From assembly GCA_009703465.1 (NCBI GenBank), contig WLGC01000039.1, forward strand, positions 1-7,498: DNA of 7,498 nucleotides. The letters are read 5' to 3'. Both the position numbers and the translations under genes were made by a program. The DNA is from Actinomycetota bacterium. Its GTDB lineage: Bacteria > Actinomycetota > Actinomycetes > Actinomycetales > Microbacteriaceae. Positions 1 to 4,551 of this stretch are shown here, piece by piece. The notes under the pieces are model-generated. The model did not search any database, had not been told where the DNA came from, and worked only from the letters and a program-made list of their open reading frames with translations. Every line of letters starts with the position of its first letter. Positions within the stretch are counted from its first letter, which is position 1.

Positions 1-18
1 ATGCCAGGCGGGTTTTTG
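1..18 (+). terminator. Right half of a probable intrinsic terminator, cut by the window edge
   Basis: The first bases read as a GC-rich arm (TGCCAGGCGGG) followed directly by TTTTTG, the usual look of the 3' arm and T-tract of a rho-independent terminator. The matching left arm would lie outside the window. It would stop a plus-strand gene arriving from the left. Read on the other strand, the A-tract and stem could also stop the HAD-family gene, whose stop codon is about 13 bp away. Only half of the hairpin is visible, so this is an inference. Confidence 0.4.
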
Positions 19-30
19 CGTTAACGAGTC

Positions 31-750
31 TTACTTCTTATTAGCGCGAAGCTCGCGCTTTTTGAAATCAAGAATTGGCCAACTGGCTTCCTTGGCGTAG
101 TAGCGAAGTGCCACATCTGGGTTCACGCAGTGCGGATTACCAACCGCATTTAGCATCGGCAAATCATTGACGCTGTCTGAGTAGGCATAGGAGCGCTTCA
201 AGCTAATGTTGCGCTCAAGAGCAAGCGCCTTCACTGCCTTGCGCTTAGCTTTTCCATGCAGAGTCTGACCAACAAGTTTTCCGGTTAGGACTCCATCGGC
301 ACCAACTTCAACCAATGTGCCAAGGCCACCGGTGAGTCCTAGTCGGTGGGCAATTACTTCGGCAATCTCTTTTGGTGTTGCTGTAACCAACCAAACCTCA
401 CGACCGGCCTTCATGTGCTCTTGTGCAATGCGCACTGTTTCTGGCCAAAGCTTGGGGCTGATGTAGTCGTTATAAACCAAGTCTGTTAAGTCAGTTAGAT
501 CTACCGCCCGGTGACCGGCAACTAGGCTCAACGCTTTGTCTTTGATGACATCAAGAGAATTTAGCTTTTCACCGCGTGAAATAAATCTCGCCTGCTCCCA
601 GGCCATCCGCCAAAAGTCTTTGCGTTTGAAGAAACCTTTTTTAAAAGCAGCTTTGCCAAAAAGAAAACTTGATGAACCACGCAAAATGGTGTTGTCAACG
701 TCAAAGAATGCAGCTTCTATCTTGCGAGGAGTCTTTGAGGTTTTCGGCAC
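31..750 (-). CDS. HAD superfamily IB hydrolase (SerB-like phosphatase)
   Basis: This is a 239-residue cytoplasmic phosphatase of the HAD-IB type, the family that includes phosphoserine phosphatase-like enzymes. All four catalytic motifs are visible. Motif I is FFDVDNT, with nucleophile D17 and acid/base D19. Motif II is LVTAT with T123. The motif III lysine lies in HGKAK (K167/K169). Motif IV is SDSVNDLPML with D192 and D196 for Mg2+. A helical cap fills about residues 25-100, as expected for subclass I. The substrate cannot be read from sequence. Mycobacterial serB1 (Rv0505c) is a likely relative, but phosphoserine specificity is not shown. The start is GTG at 750, chosen because a TAAACT hexamer lies exactly 6 nt upstream, fitting a leaderless transcript, and because no Shine-Dalgarno sequence is present. 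It is divergent from the glutaredoxin-like gene, a pairing I recall from other actinobacteria. Confidence 0.88.
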   Translation of the reverse strand: MPKTSKTPRKIEAAFFDVDNTILRGSSSFLFGKAAFKKGFFKRKDFWRMAWEQARFISRGEKLNSLDVIKDKALSLVAGHRAVDLTDLTDLVYNDYISPKLWPETVRIAQEHMKAGREVWLVTATPKEIAEVIAHRLGLTGGLGTLVEVGADGVLTGKLVGQTLHGKAKRKAVKALALERNISLKRSYAYSDSVNDLPMLNAVGNPHCVNPDVALRYYAKEASWPILDFKKRELRANKK

Positions 751-756
751 TCTGCA

Positions 757-762
757 AGTTTA
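757..762 (-). promoter_or_regulatory. -10 element of the HAD-IB gene, leaderless type
   Basis: On the minus strand TAAACT fits the actinobacterial TAnnnT -10 consensus. It stands 6 nt before the GTG start, so transcription would begin at or next to the start codon. No convincing -35 hexamer is seen; at 17-bp spacing it would fall at 780-785, inside the central inverted repeat region. Confidence 0.6.
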
Positions 763-769
763 GAGCGTG

Positions 770-797
770 CAGAGCAGTTCTAATGTTCTCTGCTCTG
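770..797. promoter_or_regulatory. Inverted repeat centred in the divergent promoter, candidate operator
   Basis: CAGAGCAG (770-777) and CTGCTCTG (790-797) are perfect 8-bp inverted arms around a 12-nt spacer. The repeat covers the expected -35 regions of both divergent promoters. Its centre (783.5) is also the exact midpoint between the two -10 hexamers and between the two start codons. A dimeric regulator bound here would touch both promoters equally. No regulator can be named from the sequence, and chance palindromy is possible. Confidence 0.45.
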
Positions 798-804
798 GAT
801 TGGC

Positions 805-810
805 TAGGCT
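805..810 (+). promoter_or_regulatory. -10 element of the glutaredoxin-like gene, leaderless type
   Basis: TAGGCT fits TAnnnT and stands 6 nt before the ATG at 817, the same distance as its divergent partner. No ribosome binding site lies before the ATG, which supports a leaderless transcript. Confidence 0.6.
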
Positions 811-816
811 GAACTT

Positions 817-1098
817 ATGAGTATTGAGTTGACGCTGATTGGCAAACCTGGCTGTCACCTTTGCGATACAGCACGCGAAACCATCGAAGCGGTGCTATTT
901 GAATTTATAGCAGCAAACCCAGAAGCAAGCGTTGTAATTCAGGAACAGAACATTCTTGATGATGAAGCTCTGCAGCTGAAATACGCCGAAGAGATTCCAG
1001 TGCTACTTATTGATGGCAAGATGCACAACTACTGGCGAATTGATGAAGAGCGCCTAATGCGGGCTCTCTATGCAAAATTGAAAACGCAGGGAGCATAA
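817..1098 (+). CDS. Glutaredoxin-like thiol protein (DUF836 family)
   Basis: This 93-residue thioredoxin-fold protein has an N-terminal strand, then GKPGCHLC with a CxxC redox pair (C13, C16), then a helix. The cis-proline segment EEIPVLLIDG (P61) comes next, followed by a short C-terminal helix. Length and motifs match the small actinobacterial glutaredoxin-like family. It probably performs thiol-disulfide exchange in the cytoplasm; its partner is unknown. There is no signal peptide. In many actinobacteria this gene is followed by the redox repressor rex and by hemA (recalled, not checked). Neither is here; a small basic ORF and the convergent aspS follow instead. The start is ATG at 817, supported by the -10 hexamer 6 nt upstream. 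Confidence 0.88.
   Translation: MSIELTLIGKPGCHLCDTARETIEAVLFEFIAANPEASVVIQEQNILDDEALQLKYAEEIPVLLIDGKMHNYWRIDEERLMRALYAKLKTQGA
1088..1093 (+). promoter_or_regulatory. Ribosome binding site for the small basic ORF
   Basis: AGGGAG lies inside the last codons of the glutaredoxin-like gene, 6 nt before TTG 1100 and 9 nt before TTG 1103. It is the main reason to believe that the short ORF after the stop codon is translated, probably coupled to the gene before it. Confidence 0.5.
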
Positions 1099-1099
1099 G

Positions 1100-1225
1100 T
1101 TGTTGATTCGCTGGGTATTGAAAACATTTTGGTTTCCAATTTTGCTCTTCATCCTAAAGAAACTGAGTAAGACCTACCCTTGGGCAGCTAAGGCATACCG
1201 AGCTATTAAGAAATTAAGGTTCTAG
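1100..1225 (+). CDS. Small highly basic membrane peptide, 41 residues
   Basis: An open frame starts at TTG 1100 (or TTG 1103), one base after the glutaredoxin-like stop codon, and ends at TAG 1223-1225. It overlaps the 3' end of the convergent aspS by 12 bp. The peptide has a hydrophobic stretch (about residues 10-19, TFWFPILLFIL) and then a lysine- and arginine-rich tail with aromatic residues (KTYPWAAKAYRAIKKLRF). I count ten basic and no acidic residues. This suggests a peptide with one short membrane segment and a cytoplasmic basic tail. An AGGGAG motif stands at the right distance upstream, and the ORF fills an otherwise empty gap. I do not recognise the family. It could be a chance frame, since it is short and uses a rare start codon. 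Confidence 0.5.
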   Translation: MLIRWVLKTFWFPILLFILKKLSKTYPWAAKAYRAIKKLRF

Positions 1226-2539
1226 GCGGTTAGGTCCGCGGAACAAGAAACCAACTTCTCGGATGTTTGGCTGGTGAAGCAGCAGCATCACAACTCGAAG
1301 TAGTCCCATTCCAAATCCACCGTGTGCTGGTGCTCCGTACTTAAAGAAGTCCAGATAGGTTTGTAGGCCTTCAGGCTCTAGACCTTTTTGCTTAACCTGA
1401 TCAATTAGTTTTTCAATTCGGTGCTCGCGCTGAGCGCCGGTTGTAATTTCAGTTCCGCGCCAGATTAGGTCATAGCTCTTAGTCAGTGCTTCGTTGTCCT
1501 CGTGACGCATGTGATAGAACGGACGAACACCGATTGGGTAATCGGTGACAAAGACAAATTCGTGGCCGTGAGTTTCTTCAGCCCAAGCAGCAATCTGACG
1601 CTCACCCTCTGGATCTAGATCGCCACCGCGCTCAACGGTGTGGCCGCGCTGCTTAATGATTTCAATAGCTTCAAGCAGTGGCACCCGCGGGAAAGGAATG
1701 GATGGAACAACGATGTCGATGTCAAAGTGTTTCTTGATTTCTTCGCCGTGCTTTTCTTTGACTGCACTGATTGCGCGGTGCATTAACTGCTCTTGAATCT
1801 GCATGATGTCTTCGTGAGATTCAATCCAAGAAACCTCAATGTCAACAGAGACAAACTCGGTGGCATGCCTTGAGGTAAATGAAGGGTCGGCACGGAATAC
1901 TGGCCCAATCTCAAAAATACGACCAAGGCCGGAGGCCATGGCCATCTGCTTATAGAACTGCGGCGATTGGGCTAGGTAGGCGTGGGTTTCAAAGTACTCA
2001 AGCTTGAATAGCTCGGCATTTGATTCTGAGGCCGAGGCCATCAGTTTCGGCGAGTGAATTTCAACAAAGTCATTCTCTGCCCAGTACTGGCGCCAGGCGT
2101 TTTCGATGGTGGTTTGAACACGCATCACCAGGTTCATCTCTGGGCGACGAAGATCTAGGAATCTCCAGTCCATTCGCTTATCTATAGAGGTGTCATCGGC
2201 AATCGGGGTTTCTGGATCCGCCATGGTGACTACTTCTATGTCAGCCAGCTGGATTTCAAGACCGCCAAGCTTGACTCGCTCGTCATGTACCAAAGAGCCG
2301 GTGATCCACACAAAGGAGCCGTTGGTAAGAGTTGAAACCTTAGCTGCCAGTGCGTCGTCTTCAACCGGCTGGTCGTTGACCACCGGACGAGGATAGGTGA
2401 CTTGAACATCTCCGGTTTCATCACGAATGATGATGAACTGAATTCGCTTTTGATCGCGTAATTTCTCTACCCAACCGCCAATGGTGACTGGACCATCAGG
2501 TAAAGCGGAAAGTTCTTTTACTTTTGCACGGGCTCTCAT
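1214..2539 (-). CDS. aspS: Aspartate--tRNA(Asp/Asn) ligase, archaeal-type class II
   Basis: This enzyme charges tRNA with aspartate in the cytoplasm. At 441 residues it is the short archaeal-type AspRS. It lacks the large GAD insertion that makes typical bacterial AspRS about 590 residues long. It has an OB-fold anticodon-binding domain (about 15-105, with GGWVEKLRDQKRIQF and VKLGGLEI). The class II core follows: DLRRPE (129-134), motif 1 around FVEIHSPKL (158-166), the aspartate pocket SESNAELF and QSPQFYKQ, motif 2 FRAD...TSRHATEF (215-229), and motif 3 GGFGMGLLR (407-415). The arginine of motif 3 is kept, but the acidic residue usually before it is Leu414. Such enzymes are often annotated as non-discriminating in Microbacteriaceae, working with GatCAB to make Asn-tRNA; the sequence alone does not settle this. 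I chose ATG at 2539 because TAAACT sits 7 nt upstream. An in-frame TTG at 2584 would extend into the divergent gene. Confidence 0.9.
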   Translation of the reverse strand: MRARAKVKELSALPDGPVTIGGWVEKLRDQKRIQFIIIRDETGDVQVTYPRPVVNDQPVEDDALAAKVSTLTNGSFVWITGSLVHDERVKLGGLEIQLADIEVVTMADPETPIADDTSIDKRMDWRFLDLRRPEMNLVMRVQTTIENAWRQYWAENDFVEIHSPKLMASASESNAELFKLEYFETHAYLAQSPQFYKQMAMASGLGRIFEIGPVFRADPSFTSRHATEFVSVDIEVSWIESHEDIMQIQEQLMHRAISAVKEKHGEEIKKHFDIDIVVPSIPFPRVPLLEAIEIIKQRGHTVERGGDLDPEGERQIAAWAEETHGHEFVFVTDYPIGVRPFYHMRHEDNEALTKSYDLIWRGTEITTGAQREHRIEKLIDQVKQKGLEPEGLQTYLDFFKYGAPAHGGFGMGLLRVVMLLLHQPNIREVGFLFRGPNRLEP

Positions 2540-2546
2540 AAGCCCA

Positions 2547-2552
2547 AGTTTA
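2547..2552 (-). promoter_or_regulatory. -10 element of aspS, leaderless type
   Basis: On the minus strand TAAACT, the same hexamer as before the HAD-family gene, stands 7 nt before the aspS ATG. Its expected -35 region overlaps the start codon of the divergent operon. Confidence 0.6.
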
Positions 2553-2560
2553 GCCGAGGG

Positions 2561-2566
2561 TAGACT
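2561..2566 (+). promoter_or_regulatory. -10 element of the cytochrome c maturation operon, leaderless type
   Basis: TAGACT fits TAnnnT and stands 7 nt before ATG 2574, mirroring the aspS -10 exactly and only 8 bp from it. No Shine-Dalgarno sequence precedes the ATG. No other -10/start pair of this form is evident inside the operon, so this may drive all five genes. Confidence 0.6.
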
Positions 2567-2573
2567 AGGGTCT

Positions 2574-3209
2574 ATGCCCGCCAAACGCCTCCACCTTATT
2601 CGCCACGGTGAAGTTCATAACCCTGGCTCGGTGATATACGGGCGACTGCCACACTTCAAACTAAGTGAGCGTGGCCACCAGATGGCCGCTGCCGCAGCAG
2701 CTGAATTGAAGAAACAAGAGCGTCAGGTGGGCAAGATTTTTGCAAGTCCACTGCTTCGCACCCAAGAATCAGCTCAGCACGTGGAAAAAGCATTTGGGGT
2801 AGATGCCAAGACTGACGAGCGCCTAATTGAACCATGGAATCACTTTGAGGGAAGAAAGCTTGGCGCCACTCACATTATTCTCAGGCCGCACCTCTTTTAC
2901 TACCTTCGTAAACCAAAACGACCAAGCTGGGGAGAACCATTCGAGGAGATCGCCTCAAGAATGCTGGAATCAATGGATCATGCCTGGAATGAAGCTATTG
3001 ATACCGATGTTGTACTTGTCAGTCACCAACTGCCAATTGAAATGGTGCACCGAAAGATAAGTGGAAAGAAATTGCCGCACAATCCTCGTAAGCGTAGAAC
3101 CGCGCTATCCAGCGTGACCTCGTATGAACGAAACGGTGATCAGTGGGTAGAGGTTGGCTATCAAGATCCTGGTGCCTCGCTAAAAGCCACCGATAAGGGA
3201 GCGGTTTGA
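2574..3209 (+). CDS. Histidine phosphatase (phosphoglycerate mutase-like)
   Basis: This 211-residue member of the histidine phosphatase superfamily carries the catalytic LIRHGEV motif near the N-terminus (R10, H11 as phosphohistidine). It also has SPLLRTQES with R62, a probable acid donor in LIEPWNHFEG (E86) and the second catalytic histidine in VSHQLPIEM (H151). It is cytoplasmic with no signal peptide, and its substrate is unknown. A homologous gene heads the cytochrome c maturation cluster in mycobacteria (Rv0525, recalled), so a link to haem or cytochrome biogenesis is possible but unproven. ATG 2574 is chosen over an upstream in-frame start at 2481 because RHG proteins begin a few residues before the motif and because TAGACT lies 7 nt upstream. 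Its TGA overlaps the TTG start of the next gene. Confidence 0.87.
   Translation: MPAKRLHLIRHGEVHNPGSVIYGRLPHFKLSERGHQMAAAAAAELKKQERQVGKIFASPLLRTQESAQHVEKAFGVDAKTDERLIEPWNHFEGRKLGATHIILRPHLFYYLRKPKRPSWGEPFEEIASRMLESMDHAWNEAIDTDVVLVSHQLPIEMVHRKISGKKLPHNPRKRRTALSSVTSYERNGDQWVEVGYQDPGASLKATDKGAV
3195..3201 (+). promoter_or_regulatory. Ribosome binding site deciding the TTG start of the TlpA-like gene
   Basis: AAGGGAG ends 4 nt before TTG 3206. The TTG overlaps the TGA stop of the preceding gene (TTGA), which suggests translational coupling. The resulting protein begins MKFRYR, a proper signal-peptide N-region. Confidence 0.65.
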
Positions 3210-3805
3210 AATTTAGATACCGCACCATCGCTCTAATTCTTTTAATTGCAATTATTGGCTCGCTATCGCTGGCATTAACCGGTTGCAGTTCAAATGATTC
3301 ATTGGCCGATCAGTATCGTGCTGGCGATAACAAAAACTACATCGCCGGAGATGGAACAGTAACTGAGTTCTCTAAAGAAAATCGCAAAGCTGCGGTTGCT
3401 TGGTCTGGAACTACGGTCACCGGAGAAACTATTTCCAGCAAAGACTTAGCCGGAGTAGTAGTTGTAATGAATTTTTGGTTTGCTGCCTGTGCTCCTTGTC
3501 GAGCTGAGGCGCCGGATTTGGTTGCCTTGCAAAATGAAAACAAAGACGTTCAATTTATTGGCGTGAATGTTAGAGACAGTGCGGTAACTGCAAACGCCTT
3601 CGAGCGCAATTTCAATATCACTTGGCCATCAATTATTGATTCAAACAGTGGTTCTGTGCTGCTAGCCTTCACCGGAATTGTTACTCCGCAGGCAGTGCCA
3701 ACCACATTAGTAATAGGTAAAGATGGAAAAGTAACCGCCAGAGTCCTTGGAAAAATTGACAAGTCAATTTTAGGAACATTGATCAAAACCGCGGTCAAGG
3801 AATAA
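3206..3805 (+). CDS. TlpA/ResA-like thioredoxin-fold lipoprotein for cytochrome c maturation
   Basis: This 199-residue extracytoplasmic thiol-disulfide oxidoreductase is probably lipid-anchored. It has a basic N-region, a hydrophobic core and the lipobox LTGC with lipidated C27. The redoxin domain follows from about residue 60. The active site is NFWFAACAPC (C95, C98) and the cis-proline is in AVPTT (P165), next to a VIGKDGKV strand as in TlpA/ResA proteins. In System II it would take electrons from CcdA and reduce the CxxCH cysteines of apocytochrome c before haem attachment. The residue just before the first active-site cysteine is Ala, where this fold usually has Trp. It is the second gene of the operon: its TTG start overlaps the previous stop codon, and ccdA follows after 2 nt. 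The closest mycobacterial counterpart is Rv0526 (recalled). Confidence 0.88.
   Translation: MKFRYRTIALILLIAIIGSLSLALTGCSSNDSLADQYRAGDNKNYIAGDGTVTEFSKENRKAAVAWSGTTVTGETISSKDLAGVVVVMNFWFAACAPCRAEAPDLVALQNENKDVQFIGVNVRDSAVTANAFERNFNITWPSIIDSNSGSVLLAFTGIVTPQAVPTTLVIGKDGKVTARVLGKIDKSILGTLIKTAVKE
3797..3801 (+). promoter_or_regulatory. Ribosome binding site deciding the GTG start of ccdA
   Basis: AAGGA stands 6 nt before GTG 3808, within the last codons of the TlpA-like gene. The junction reads stop-TC-GTG, the same form as the resB/ccsA junction, so both genes probably depend on coupled translation. Confidence 0.55.
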
Positions 3806-3807
3806 TC

Positions 3808-4551
3808 GTGAACCCGGGCGAAATAATTCTCAATGGATCGCTGCTAGCTGCGATTCCACTTTCATTTCTTGCTGGGTTGGTATCTTTCCTGAGCCCCTGC
3901 GTACTACCTCTAATTCCGGGTTACCTAGGTTTCATTTCTGGCATGGGTGATTCAGCTGCTGCAGCTAGTCGCAAAAGAATTTTGCTTGGTGCGGTTTTAT
4001 TCGTGCTTGGTTTTTCACTGGTTTTTGTTTCCTTCGGCGCGCTCTTTGGAGGACTTGGGGCAGTGATTTTTGCCAGTGGTCTGCAGTGGTTGCAGAGAAT
4101 CCTGGGAGTCTTTGTTTTCGTCTTGGGCTTTGTAATGATTGGACAATTCAAATTTCTACAGCGCACATTCAAATTTCAAGCTTCAAAGAAGTTTGGTCTT
4201 GTCGGCGCACCAATTCTAGGAATTACCTTTGGCCTAGGCTGGACGCCCTGCATTGGCCCAACCCTGGCTGCAGTTCTGGCGCTGGCTTCAAATACCGGTG
4301 ACCCGCTAAAGGGCTCGATGTTGGCTCTGGTTTACTCACTGGGTATCGGCCTTCCATTTATCGCCATTGCCGCTGGCTTTGGCTGGGCGACTAAATCGGT
4401 CAGCTTTATAAAGCGTCACATCAGAGCAATCAATATCGCCGGCGGAATTATGTTGATGGTGCTTGGTTTGCTTCTGGTTACTGGGCTTTGGACTCAGTTC
4501 GCATATTGGCTGCAGCTGGAGGTGATTGGTTATGTCCAGCTCCCGCTTTGA
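3808..4551 (+). CDS. ccdA: Cytochrome c biogenesis protein CcdA (thiol-reductant transporter)
   Basis: This 247-residue polytopic membrane protein of the CcdA/DsbD-beta family passes electrons from cytoplasmic thioredoxin to the extracytoplasmic TlpA-like protein. The two redox cysteines lie in the expected settings: FLSPCVLPLIPGY in the first membrane segment (C31) and GLGWTPCIGPTLA in the fourth (C148). Six hydrophobic segments can be seen, at about 13-40, 57-88, 93-113, 131-160, 168-190 and 205-228. The first four are long or broken by proline and glycine, as usual in this family. Start is GTG 3808 with AAGGA 6 nt upstream. Its last 20 bp overlap the start of resB, and resB's ribosome binding site lies inside this gene. 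Confidence 0.94.
   Translation: MNPGEIILNGSLLAAIPLSFLAGLVSFLSPCVLPLIPGYLGFISGMGDSAAAASRKRILLGAVLFVLGFSLVFVSFGALFGGLGAVIFASGLQWLQRILGVFVFVLGFVMIGQFKFLQRTFKFQASKKFGLVGAPILGITFGLGWTPCIGPTLAAVLALASNTGDPLKGSMLALVYSLGIGLPFIAIAAGFGWATKSVSFIKRHIRAINIAGGIMLMVLGLLLVTGLWTQFAYWLQLEVIGYVQLPL
4518..4526 (+). promoter_or_regulatory. Near-perfect Shine-Dalgarno sequence of resB
   Basis: GGAGGTGAT is a full match to the 16S anti-Shine-Dalgarno complement. It lies 5 nt before ATG 4532, inside the end of ccdA. It rules out the upstream in-frame TTG at 4526, which is part of the same motif, and fixes the resB start at ATG 4532. It is the strongest ribosome binding site in the window. Confidence 0.8.

Noticed and set aside
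536..763. 75-codon plus-strand frame antisense to the HAD-family gene
   Set aside because: It lies wholly opposite catalytic-motif coding sequence and has no recognisable protein features or start signals.
777..789. GTTCT direct repeat (777-781, 785-789) as a LexA-type SOS box
   Set aside because: Actinobacterial SOS boxes are inverted GAAC/GTTC palindromes. These two copies face the same way, so the site does not fit.
829..864. CHLC in the glutaredoxin-like protein as a haem c binding site
   Set aside because: Haem attachment needs CxxCH, and the residue after the second Cys is Asp. The protein also has no signal peptide and fits the glutaredoxin fold.
2481..2573. Longer N-terminus for the histidine phosphatase starting at 2481
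   Set aside because: It would run into the aspS coding region and add 31 residues before the RHG motif, which normally lies near the N-terminus. ATG 2574 has a well-placed -10 hexamer.
2540..2584. AspS start at TTG 2584, 15 residues longer
   Set aside because: It would overlap the divergent gene and its promoter. The extra residues are not part of the anticodon-binding fold, and ATG 2539 has a correctly spaced TAAACT upstream.
4526..4531. resB start at TTG 4526
   Set aside because: The TTG is partly inside the GGAGGTGAT ribosome binding site, which is placed for ATG 4532.
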